This document shows positions 41,618 through 49,274 of a DNA stretch of 64,000 nt, in pieces. Source of the stretch: JALZKA01 sp963701205 (GTDB lineage Bacteria; Actinomycetota; Thermoleophilia; Solirubrobacterales; 70-9); contig OY969575.1 of the NCBI GenBank assembly GCA_963701205.1, forward strand, positions 1,488,001-1,552,000. Direction: 5' to 3'. Position numbers and translations under genes: made by a program. The notes below the pieces were generated by a model. It was not told the origin of the DNA and ran no database searches. It was given only the letters and a program-made list of their open reading frames with translations. Positions within the stretch are counted from its first letter, which is position 1. Each line of letters starts with the position of its first letter.

Positions 41618-43073
41618 ACGCGCCAGCATGAGGGAAGGCCCTCTCGCTGACCTCTTCCGCTCCACGGGTGATCCCGAGGATCCGCCCGAAGCGCCCGCGC
41701 CGCCCCCGCGCCGCGAGGACGCCGACCAGGGGTCCGAGCCCGACGAGACTCGCGTGCTGCCCGCGGATTCCGCCGAGGTGGAACCGCAGCCTGCTGAAGC
41801 GTCTGAGACGGCCGCGCCCGTTCGCCCAGAACCGGTTCCGGACGAGCCCCCCCGAGCCGAGCCCCCGGGCGCCAAGGACCGCCTGACAAAGATCTTTGCC
41901 GAGGACCCCGACCCCGCCGGCGCGATGTACGGCAGGGACGAACCCGATCACACCCGCCCAGCGGCCCCACCCGGACCCCACAACCCGATCATCAGGGTAG
42001 TTGGAGTCGGCGGCGCCGGCGTCAACGCCGTCAATCGCATGGTCGAGGCCGGGATCCCCGGGGTGGAGTTCATGGCGATCAACACCGACCTGCAATCGCT
42101 GCAGCAGTCGATGGCCGACGTCACCGTCCACCTGGGCACAGGTGCCAATCGCGGCCTTGGTGCCGGATCCAATCCGGAGCTTGGATACCGCGCGGCCTTC
42201 GAGGAGCAGGACAAGATCAAGCGCTTGCTCAAGGGCTCAGACATGGTCTTCGTCACAGCCGGCGCCGGTGGCGGCACCGGGACGGGCGCAGCGCCTGTCG
42301 TGGCCCGTCTTGCCCGCGACGTGGGCGCCCTGACGGTAGGCATCATCACAAAGCCGTTTCGCTTCGAAGGCACTCGGAGGGCCAAGCAGGCCGATGACGG
42401 GGTGGACTCGCTGGCGGCCGAGGTTGACACCCTGATCGTGGTTCCGAACGAGCGGCTTCTGAACGTGCTCGCCAAGAACACGACGATGGTTGAAGCCTTC
42501 CATGTGGCCGACGACGTGCTGCGCCAGGGCGTACAGGGAATCTCCGAACTGATCACACTGCCCGGTTTGATCAACCTGGACTTCGCCGACGTGCGCACAA
42601 CGATGCGTGACGCCGGCCAGGCCCTGCTGGGGATCGGCATGGGGGCGGGCGACCAGCGCGCCGTCTCAGCCGCGGAGCGGGCCGTCTCATCGCCGCTCCT
42701 TGAGACCTCCGTCAACGGCGCGCGTTCGATCCTGCTTTCAATCACGGCCGGTTCCGACCTGACCCTGCTTGAAGTCTCCGACGCCGCGAAGGTCGTGCAG
42801 GAAGCTGCGCATCCCGACGCCAACATCATCTTTGGCGCCAATGTCGACGACTCGCTGACCGATCAAGTCTGGGTGACGGTGATTGCGACTCGTTTCGACG
42901 GCCGTGGCCGTCGTGCCGACGGCTCGACCGGCGCATCCAAGCGGCCGGCGGGATCGACGACGACGTCCACGCGACGGCCGCCCGATCGCAGGGCGGGCAC
43001 CGCCAAGGAGTTTGAGTCGCGCCCGCGTGATCTCGAACTCGACGTGCCCGAGTTCCTGCCCTCAAACAACTGA
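41604..43073 (+). CDS. ftsZ: FtsZ with an N-terminal disordered extension of about 125 residues
   Basis: A 489-residue FtsZ. The GTPase domain begins near residue 127 with IIRVVGVGGAGVNAVNRMVE, then the tubulin signature TAGAGGGTGTGAAPVVARL, ITKPFRFEGTRRAKQADDG and the catalytic T7 loop INLDFADVRTTMRDAG, all intact. The C-terminal tail LELDVPEFLPSNN matches the FtsZ membrane-tether binding peptide. Unusually, residues 1-125 are Pro/Glu-rich, starting MARRKRASMREGPLADLFRS, with a second similar motif RLTKIFAEDPDP near residue 95. A strong AAGGAGGT lies before the ATG at 41604, inside the end of parA. GGT follows after 13 bp. FtsZ builds the division ring. Confidence 0.9.
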   Translation: MARRKRASMREGPLADLFRSTGDPEDPPEAPAPPPRREDADQGSEPDETRVLPADSAEVEPQPAEASETAAPVRPEPVPDEPPRAEPPGAKDRLTKIFAEDPDPAGAMYGRDEPDHTRPAAPPGPHNPIIRVVGVGGAGVNAVNRMVEAGIPGVEFMAINTDLQSLQQSMADVTVHLGTGANRGLGAGSNPELGYRAAFEEQDKIKRLLKGSDMVFVTAGAGGGTGTGAAPVVARLARDVGALTVGIITKPFRFEGTRRAKQADDGVDSLAAEVDTLIVVPNERLLNVLAKNTTMVEAFHVADDVLRQGVQGISELITLPGLINLDFADVRTTMRDAGQALLGIGMGAGDQRAVSAAERAVSSPLLETSVNGARSILLSITAGSDLTLLEVSDAAKVVQEAAHPDANIIFGANVDDSLTDQVWVTVIATRFDGRGRRADGSTGASKRPAGSTTTSTRRPPDRRAGTAKEFESRPRDLELDVPEFLPSNN

Positions 43074-43086
43074 GGCCTCAGCGCTC

Positions 43087-44595
43087 ATGGAGCGCGCGCG
43101 AGGAGTAGTTGCCGCCGGGCATCCGGCAACCGCTGAGGCGGGCGCATGGGTGCTCAGGGAGGGTGGCAACGCCGTTGACGCAGCGGTGGCGGCGGTTCTG
43201 ACTTCGTTTGCTGCCGAAAGTCCGCTGACTGGGCTTGGCGCCGGTGGTTACATGTTGGTGCACGACAGCGAGCGCTCAGCGTTGCTCGACTTCTTCGTCG
43301 CCGCGCCGGGTCGCGATGGCATCGAGCGGCACTCGGAGCTGGTGCCCGCTCCGGTCGTGTTCACTCCCGACGTCAGTCAGGTCTTCAACATCGGCGCCGC
43401 GTCGTGTGGCGTGCCCGGGATGGCGCCCGGACTTGAACGGGCCCTTGCCGACTACGGGACCCTTGGCTTTCCTGATCTGGTTGGCCCCGCGATCGAGGCC
43501 GCGCGCAACGGCGTCCAGGTCAGCACGTTGCAGGCGTACCTGTTTGGCATCCTCGCGCCGATCCTCACGCACGAGCCTGAGGGCGCAGGCATCTACGCTC
43601 CCGGGGGCCGCATCCTGGGTGCCGGCGATGTGTTTCGCTGGGAGGACCTGGCGCTGGCGCTGGAGCGCCTGGCGGCCGACGGAGCGGCGCCGTTTTGCTC
43701 GGGCGACATCGCTAGTGGCGTCGCCGATTGGGTCGGCGCGCGCGGCGGAACCCTGGGAACCGGCGACTTGGCCGCATACGTGCCCGTCGCTCGCGAGCCA
43801 GTCCGTGCCAGCTTTCGGGGTTATGAGGTCGTGACCAACCCGCCACCGTCCTCCGGCGGCACGTTGATCGCGTTCGCGCTGGCCCTGCTTGACCGTTCGC
43901 AGGACTGCGGGCTGGAGGCGACGGTGGCCGTGATGGCCGAAGCCCAGGCTCGGCGCGGTGATGAGTTCTTGGCCGGACTTGGCACGGACGGATTCGCCGT
44001 GCAGTTCCTGGCGCCGTCGAAGCTTGACGCGATCGCGTCCCGGCTGGGCTCCACGACGCACATCACGGCGGTGGACAGCAAAGGCGGCTGCGCGTCGGTC
44101 ACCTGTTCCAACGGCACCGGTTCGGGGCTGATCGTTCCTGCCACGGGTGTCCACGTCAACAACATGCTTGGCGAGGAGGACTTGAACCCGCTCGGGTTTC
44201 ATCGCTGGGGCCCGGGCGTGCGCCTGCCGTCGATGATGTCGCCCACCGTCATCCTGCGCGACGGCGAGCTCATCGCCGGCCTTGGCAGCGCCGGGTCCAA
44301 CCGGATTCGTTCGGCCATCTTGCAGACGATCCTGCGGATGGTTGCTGACGGGGCGACGGTCGCTGATGCGGTTGCGGCGCCACGGGTCCACCACGAGGCC
44401 GATGTCTTGCACGCCGAGCCGGGCGTTGACGAGACCGTGCTGCAAGCGCTGGAATTGGCGGGGCGGACAATCCAGCGCTGGCAGCAGCCAAACATGTTTT
44501 TCGGTGGGGTTCAGGCGATCAGCAGGGATCCGGAATCGGGGGCGCTCGATGCGGCCGGGGACCCGCGTCGCGGTGGCGCCGTGGCGTTTGCCTAG
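43087..44595 (+). CDS. ggt: Gamma-glutamyltransferase (no signal peptide)
   Basis: A 502-residue gamma-glutamyltransferase. Family motifs: VVAAGHPATAEAGAWVLREG, GGNAVDAAVAAVLTSFAAES, PLTGLGAGGYMLVHDS and the small-subunit start STTHITAVDSKGGCASVTCS, in which the second Thr is the expected autocleavage and catalytic nucleophile. PPPSSGGTLIAFALALLD and LGSAGSNRIRSAILQTIL follow. Gamma-GT splits glutathione-like peptides, often outside the cell, but no signal peptide precedes the ATG at 43087, so it may be cytosolic. It starts 13 bp after ftsZ, in the same direction and possibly the same operon. Confidence 0.88.
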   Translation: MERARGVVAAGHPATAEAGAWVLREGGNAVDAAVAAVLTSFAAESPLTGLGAGGYMLVHDSERSALLDFFVAAPGRDGIERHSELVPAPVVFTPDVSQVFNIGAASCGVPGMAPGLERALADYGTLGFPDLVGPAIEAARNGVQVSTLQAYLFGILAPILTHEPEGAGIYAPGGRILGAGDVFRWEDLALALERLAADGAAPFCSGDIASGVADWVGARGGTLGTGDLAAYVPVAREPVRASFRGYEVVTNPPPSSGGTLIAFALALLDRSQDCGLEATVAVMAEAQARRGDEFLAGLGTDGFAVQFLAPSKLDAIASRLGSTTHITAVDSKGGCASVTCSNGTGSGLIVPATGVHVNNMLGEEDLNPLGFHRWGPGVRLPSMMSPTVILRDGELIAGLGSAGSNRIRSAILQTILRMVADGATVADAVAAPRVHHEADVLHAEPGVDETVLQALELAGRTIQRWQQPNMFFGGVQAISRDPESGALDAAGDPRRGGAVAFA

Positions 44596-44634
44596 CGCCC
44601 CCGTCCAGCCTCGGCGCGCCCGGCGTCGCCGATC

Positions 44635-45744
44635 GTGAGAATGACTCGAATGGCGATCGATTTTGAGGCAGAAGGCTTGCTTGCCGGGACCGACGGCGAC
44701 GCCCGAGACGAACGCCTTGAAGCACTCCAGGAGCTGGAAAGCCGCGGGGCCTCGCTCGACGATCTGCGTGAGGCGATCGCCGACGGACGGCTCGCGCTCT
44801 TGCCGGTCGAGCTCGCACTGACAGGTGACGGTGATCGCTTTACCCGGGCCGAGGTCGCCGAGCGCAGCGGCTTGGCCCCTGACTTTCTCGCCCGGCAATG
44901 GCGGGCGCTCGGGATGCCGCAGCCTGACGACGACGAACGCGCATTCAGCCAGCGGGACATCGACGCAGCCGGGCGCACCAAGACGCTCCTTGACTTGGAG
45001 ATCCCGGAGGCCGAACTCCTTCAAGTCTCCCGCGTAATCGGGATGAACATGTCGCAGCTGGCGGCCGCCAGCCGCAGCCTTGGCGTCCGGGTATTCGCTG
45101 TGGATGGCGAATCCGACCTCGAGGTGGGGCGGCGCTTCGCGACGATCATTGAGGGCATCGGGCCGCTGCTCTCACCCAACCTCGAGTACGTCCTTGAGCT
45201 GCATCTGCGGGAGCAAATTCGCCATGCCTCGCTGACGGGCGAGTCCGACCTTGAAATCGCAGTCGCATTTGCGGATCTCGTCGGCTTTACGAAGCTGGGC
45301 GAGCGCCTCGACCTTGCCGAGGTTGGCGCCCTGACGGATCGGCTTGGCGAGATGGCGAGCGTCGTTGCCAGCGGTCCGATCAGGCTCGTGAAGCTGATCG
45401 GCGACGCCGTCATGCTGACGTCCAGCGACCCCCACGCCCTGCTTGACGCCGCGCTCGAGCTCGTTGCGGCCTCGGAGGAGGAAGGCCAGTCCTTCCCTCT
45501 ACTCCGGGCCGGAGTGGCGCACGGATCCGTGGTGGCGCGCGGCGGTGATTTCTATGGGCGTCCGGTAAATATCGCCAGCCGGATCACCGACGTGGCCAGG
45601 CCCGGGAGCGTGCTGTGCGACGAGGGGATCCGCGAGCTCCTCGGTGAGGATTCCTACGCGTGGTCGTTCGCTGGTGGCCGGCACCTGAAGGGCATCAGCG
45701 GCGAATCCAAGCTCTGGCGGGCCCGGCCGCGCGTAACGCAGTGA
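44635..45744 (+). CDS. Class III adenylate cyclase with N-terminal regulatory domain
   Basis: A 369-residue cyclase. The N-terminal 190 residues (for example GLAPDFLARQWRALGMPQPD and LLQVSRVIGMNMSQLAAASR) form a helical domain like the pH-sensing regulatory domain of mycobacterial Rv1264. The catalytic domain begins EIAVAFADLVGFTKLGERLD with the metal-binding Asp, then IRLVKLIGDAVMLTSSDPHA with the second Asp and YGRPVNIASRITDVARPGSV with the Asn-Arg pair. The product would be cAMP. Starts at GTG 44635, ATG 44641 or ATG 44650 cannot be separated. It is cytosolic. No CRP-like gene is seen in the window. Confidence 0.88.
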   Translation: MRMTRMAIDFEAEGLLAGTDGDARDERLEALQELESRGASLDDLREAIADGRLALLPVELALTGDGDRFTRAEVAERSGLAPDFLARQWRALGMPQPDDDERAFSQRDIDAAGRTKTLLDLEIPEAELLQVSRVIGMNMSQLAAASRSLGVRVFAVDGESDLEVGRRFATIIEGIGPLLSPNLEYVLELHLREQIRHASLTGESDLEIAVAFADLVGFTKLGERLDLAEVGALTDRLGEMASVVASGPIRLVKLIGDAVMLTSSDPHALLDAALELVAASEEEGQSFPLLRAGVAHGSVVARGGDFYGRPVNIASRITDVARPGSVLCDEGIRELLGEDSYAWSFAGGRHLKGISGESKLWRARPRVTQ

Positions 45745-45767
45745 TCCACGGCGACACCTAAAACGTA

Positions 45768-45788
45768 GGAACGGCAGGGGCCGTTTCC
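45768..45788. promoter_or_regulatory. Hairpin between adenylate cyclase and DipZ genes
   Basis: GGAACGGC pairs with GCCGTTTCC around a four-base loop, with one bulged base. It is followed by AAAAAATT and then the dipZ ATG 10 nt later. It may end the cyclase transcript or structure the dipZ leader. Confidence 0.35.
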
Positions 45789-45798
45789 AAAAAATTCC

Positions 45799-47538
45799 AT
45801 GATTCTCCTGATCCTCTTCGCCCTTCTGGCGGGCGCCGGTACGGCGCTTTCACCCTGCGTATTGCCGGTTCTTCCCGCGGTCCTTTCCGCCGGGATCAGC
45901 GGTGGCCGTCGCCGCCCACTTGGCGTCGTCGTTGGCCTGGTTGGGTCGTTCACGTTCGCCACCGTCGCGCTCGTCTATCTGATCGACGCGCTGGGACTGC
46001 CCGACACCCTGATCCGCTGGATCGCGGTCGGCACATTGGGAGTGTTCGGAGTCGTCCTGCTGGTGCCCTGGCTCTCCGATCGGATTGAGGCGTTCGTCAG
46101 TCGCGTCGTGCCGGGCCCGGCCAAGGTCGCCGGTGACGGTTTCGGATCCGGCCTCGTCCTCGGCTTGAGTCTCGGACTGGTTTACGCGCCGTGTGCGGGC
46201 CCGATTCTGGCCGGGGTCATCACCGTTTCGGCGTCCCAGGAATTCACGGTCGGAAAGCTCGCGGTTGCCTTTGCCTACGCACTTGGCTCCGGTGCGGTGC
46301 TCTACGCGCTGATGCTGGGTGGACGGCGGCTCGCAACACGCCTACGCACTTGGCAGGGCCAGATGCAGCTCGCGACCGGGGTTCTGATGGTCGCCACCGC
46401 CAGCCTGATGGCGGCTGAACTCGACATCCGCTTTCAGACCGCTATCGCTGATGATCTTCCCGGGTTCCTCGTGAACCCCACCGGCGGCCTCGAGGAGGCT
46501 GACGCCGTCGCGGATGAGCTGGCAGCGGTTCGCGGTGGCGAACGGTCCGAGGAGGGCGGAGCCGACGAGGCAGCCGCCGGCATCGAGCTGCCCACCTACG
46601 GCCAGGCGCCGGACTTCGTCGCCACCCAGGAGTGGTTCAACACCGACGGTGAGGAGCTTTCGATCCCCGACCTGACGAGGGTGCAAGGCAAGGTCGTCCT
46701 GATCGACTTCTGGACCTACACCTGCATCAACTGCATCCGGACCCTGCCGTACTTGAAGGCCTGGGATGAGGAGTATCGAGCGGACGGCCTTGAGATCGTC
46801 GGCGTGCACTCGCCTGAGTTCGCATTTGAGAAGGACGCCGGCAACGTGGAGCGGGCGATCGCAGACAACGGCATCCGCTACCCGGTCGTCCAGGACAACG
46901 AGCTCGGCACCTTCAGCGCATTTGGCAACCAGTACTGGCCCGCCAAGTACCTGATCGACGCCAGCGGCCAGGTTCGCTATGTCCACTTCGGCGAGGGCTC
47001 ATACGAGGAGACGGAGTTGGCGATTCGCTCGCTGCTGGCTGAAGCCGGGGATTCGGATCTGGGTGCTGAGGTGGATGCCCAGGCCGAGACCGTTGATCCT
47101 GCCCTGGCGTCGCCGGAGACGTATCTTGGGTCGCTGCGGGCCGCGGGTTGGGTCGAGCCACTGCGAAACGGCGAGCGCCGCTACCGCTCGCCGGGCGCAT
47201 CGGGTCTGGCGACAAACGATTTTGCGCTCGACGGAACCTGGGCCATCGACGGCGAATCTGCGACCGCAAGGTCGTCGGACGCGGCGATCGACCTCGCCTT
47301 TCAGGCGCGCAGGGTTTTCCTGGTGCTCGGCGCCGAGGGCGGTCCCAGCGACGTCCGAGTCGCGCTTGACGGCAAGCCGATTCGGGCAGCGTTCGCCGGG
47401 GAGGATGTCGCCGGCGGTTCGGTGCGCGTCACCGGCCAACGTCTCTATCGCCTGGTTGACCTGCCGCGCGCGGGGCGTCACACGCTGACGCTCAAGGTCG
47501 CCCCCGGCGTCGCGGGCTATGCGTTCACGTTTGGCTAG
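45799..47538 (+). CDS. dipZ: DipZ: CcdA-thioredoxin fusion with C-terminal beta domain
   Basis: A 579-residue protein. Residues 1-215 form a CcdA-like six-helix membrane domain that carries electrons across the membrane; its paired cysteines appear in GTALSPCVLPVLPAVLSAG and LVYAPCAGPILAGVITVS. Near residue 270 starts an extracytoplasmic thioredoxin-like domain with IDFWTYTCINCIRTLPYLKA (active CxxC is CINC). The last 130 residues are a beta-sandwich like a carbohydrate-binding module, ending RAGRHTLTLKVAPGVAGYAF. This is the DipZ architecture known from mycobacteria; it reduces disulfides outside the cell, for cytochrome c maturation and envelope proteins. The ATG at 45799 opens directly with the first helix. 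It overlaps the next, convergent gene by 4 bp. Confidence 0.9.
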   Translation: MILLILFALLAGAGTALSPCVLPVLPAVLSAGISGGRRRPLGVVVGLVGSFTFATVALVYLIDALGLPDTLIRWIAVGTLGVFGVVLLVPWLSDRIEAFVSRVVPGPAKVAGDGFGSGLVLGLSLGLVYAPCAGPILAGVITVSASQEFTVGKLAVAFAYALGSGAVLYALMLGGRRLATRLRTWQGQMQLATGVLMVATASLMAAELDIRFQTAIADDLPGFLVNPTGGLEEADAVADELAAVRGGERSEEGGADEAAAGIELPTYGQAPDFVATQEWFNTDGEELSIPDLTRVQGKVVLIDFWTYTCINCIRTLPYLKAWDEEYRADGLEIVGVHSPEFAFEKDAGNVERAIADNGIRYPVVQDNELGTFSAFGNQYWPAKYLIDASGQVRYVHFGEGSYEETELAIRSLLAEAGDSDLGAEVDAQAETVDPALASPETYLGSLRAAGWVEPLRNGERRYRSPGASGLATNDFALDGTWAIDGESATARSSDAAIDLAFQARRVFLVLGAEGGPSDVRVALDGKPIRAAFAGEDVAGGSVRVTGQRLYRLVDLPRAGRHTLTLKVAPGVAGYAFTFG

Positions 47539-48473
47539 CCGCGCTTGCGCGCGCTGACGATCAGGTTGTAGAAGAGTGAGGCGGGGAGCCGGGGTTCGAG
47601 CAAGCGGACATCCAGCTTTTGGAGCGCGATGTAGCTGCGGTAGGCAAACAGCTTCCACCCGTCAGGGACCTGCTCTGGCTGCGCCGATGCCTCGAGCGAT
47701 CGCAGCCACCAGCCGTAGACGTTCGCCAGCAGTTCCTCGCCCCTGACGTTGACGTCCTGGAGGCCGGCGTCGCGCATGAAGCGCGCGAGATCGCCGGGCG
47801 CGAACGCATGTACATCGACCTCACCCTCAAGCGAGTGGTCGTCGTCGGCGTGGGAGCATTCTTCGCCCGCATGGAATCCATTGCGCGCGTCGGCGCCCAT
47901 CAGGCGCCTCCAAGCGGGTGCGGTCCATGCCCCCACGTGTTTGGGCACCATCGCCATACGATCGCCGTAGCGGGACGGCTCGCCGCAAAACACGAGTGCG
48001 CCGCCCGGGCGGAGGACCCGGTTGAACTCATAAAAGGCCTGACCAAGGTCGGGTATGTGGTGGAGAACGGCGTGGCCCAGCACCAGGTCAAAGCTTGCGT
48101 CGGCAAAGGGAAGCTGCTCCGCATCGGCTTGCCGTGTGCTGACCCGCTGCGCGAATCCGAGCGAATCGGCCGTTTGCTGCAGGCTGCCGAGCATGCCCGT
48201 CGAGATGTCTGTTGCCACGAGTCGGTCAATCGCACCCTCCTGCATCAGGTTGAGCGCGAAATAGCCCGTGCCGGCGCCAATCTCAAGTGCGTCCCCGAAA
48301 GGCGTCGCAGGGAACTCTCCGAGCGCCTTGACCAGCTTCAGCCGAGTCTGCGAGCGGCCGATTTCGCCGAAATCGATGCCCCACTTCGCGTCGTACTCGT
48401 GGGCGGCAGCGTCGTGGTAGCGCTCGTTGACGTCTCGGATGTGGTCCGGGGTGGCGGTTGGCGAGGCGGGCAT
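47535..48473 (-). CDS. SAM-dependent methyltransferase (class I)
   Basis: A 312-residue methyltransferase. The SAM motif is GDALEIGAGTGYFALNLMQE, followed by ADAEQLPFADASFDLVLGHA and VLHHIPDLGQAFYEFNRVLR, then PGGALVFCGEPSRYG. The C-terminal third is distinct (VRGEELLANVYGWWLRSLEA). The frame reaches 49001, but a -10-like TACAGT ends 10 nt before the ATG at 48473, and the extension crosses the divergent methyltransferase; ATG 48494 is the next possible start. Substrate unknown. Its position beside the MGLP-like cluster (next four genes on the other strand) makes a glucan O-methyltransferase possible. Confidence 0.83.
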   Translation of the reverse strand: MPASPTATPDHIRDVNERYHDAAAHEYDAKWGIDFGEIGRSQTRLKLVKALGEFPATPFGDALEIGAGTGYFALNLMQEGAIDRLVATDISTGMLGSLQQTADSLGFAQRVSTRQADAEQLPFADASFDLVLGHAVLHHIPDLGQAFYEFNRVLRPGGALVFCGEPSRYGDRMAMVPKHVGAWTAPAWRRLMGADARNGFHAGEECSHADDDHSLEGEVDVHAFAPGDLARFMRDAGLQDVNVRGEELLANVYGWWLRSLEASAQPEQVPDGWKLFAYRSYIALQKLDVRLLEPRLPASLFYNLIVSARKRG

Positions 48474-48483
48474 GAGGGCGAAA

Positions 48484-48489
48484 ACTGTA
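48484..48489 (-). promoter_or_regulatory. -10-like TACAGT before the minus-strand methyltransferase
   Basis: On the minus strand TACAGT is followed by ten bases and then the ATG at 48473. It would give a leader of about 3 nt. Confidence 0.4.
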
Positions 48490-48518
48490 CCCATCGCTAC
48501 CGTCTTGCGCCTCAGCCT

Positions 48519-49274
48519 GTGGCCTTCGTACAGCGAAATCAGCCCGACCATGTGCCGCCGCTCGAGCTGACCGGCGAGCGCACCCTGCCTGACCTCCCAG
48601 AGGAGAATTACTGGTACCGGCGCCACCTTGCGGTGTACGAGTGGATCGCCGACCGCGTGGCGGGCCTTGATGTTGCCGACCTCGCCTGCGGAGAGGGCTA
48701 CGGCTCGGCCGCGCTCGCCCGAGCCGCTGCGAGCGTGGTCGGCGTTGACGCCAATCCGGAGGCCCACGAGCACGCGAGGCTCCGCTACGCCGGGGCGAAC
48801 CTGGGCTTTCAGCGGGCGCTGGTCGAGGATTTCACGGGTCCGTGTGACGCGATCGTGTTTTTGCAGACGATTGAGCACATCCACGATCCGGGGAAGCTGC
48901 TTGGTTCGATCGCCGCCGCGGCCCCGACTGCCTATATCTCGACGCCGAATCGGCTGACCCTGGCGCCAGAAGGGGCTGAGAAGTCGGACAACCCATGGCA
49001 CCTGCGCGAGTACACGGCGAGCGAGTTCAGAGACCTACTAGAGCCGCACTTCGCCGGCGTCGAGATCCTGGGCCTCTTCCACGCGCGGAAGTTGCGGATC
49101 CATCAGATCGCGCTCGATCTGGGCTGGGATCGCATCCACAAGGGCCTGAGAATCTCGAAGCCGTTCTACGACCGATTCACGCCGGCGATCTCCGCAGCGG
49201 ACTTCGCGCTTCGCAATGCTGCTGAGTCCGACCTCGACAAGGCGCTCGACTTCGTCGCCGTCTGCGGTCGCTAG
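48519..49274 (+). CDS. SAM-dependent methyltransferase, Rv3030-like position
   Basis: A 251-residue methyltransferase. After a short start it reads ELTGERTLPDLPEENYWYRR, then the SAM motif VADLACGEGYGSAALARAAA, VVGVDANPEAHEHARLRY and VFLQTIEHIHDPGKLLGSIA. The frame extends upstream over the other gene; the GTG at 48519 is the likely start, with TACCGT at about 48499 as a -10. It is followed with no gap (stop TAG, then ATG) by a GH57 branching enzyme and then a GT4 glycosyltransferase, the order of mycobacterial Rv3030-Rv3031-Rv3032, where this gene is thought to methylate 6-O-methylglucose lipopolysaccharide. Confidence 0.82.
   Translation: MAFVQRNQPDHVPPLELTGERTLPDLPEENYWYRRHLAVYEWIADRVAGLDVADLACGEGYGSAALARAAASVVGVDANPEAHEHARLRYAGANLGFQRALVEDFTGPCDAIVFLQTIEHIHDPGKLLGSIAAAAPTAYISTPNRLTLAPEGAEKSDNPWHLREYTASEFRDLLEPHFAGVEILGLFHARKLRIHQIALDLGWDRIHKGLRISKPFYDRFTPAISAADFALRNAAESDLDKALDFVAVCGR

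Noticed and set aside
47619..48518. Upstream extension of the plus-strand methyltransferase
   Set aside because: The first 300 codons are antisense to the other methyltransferase, whose motifs are clear. The real start is near 48519.
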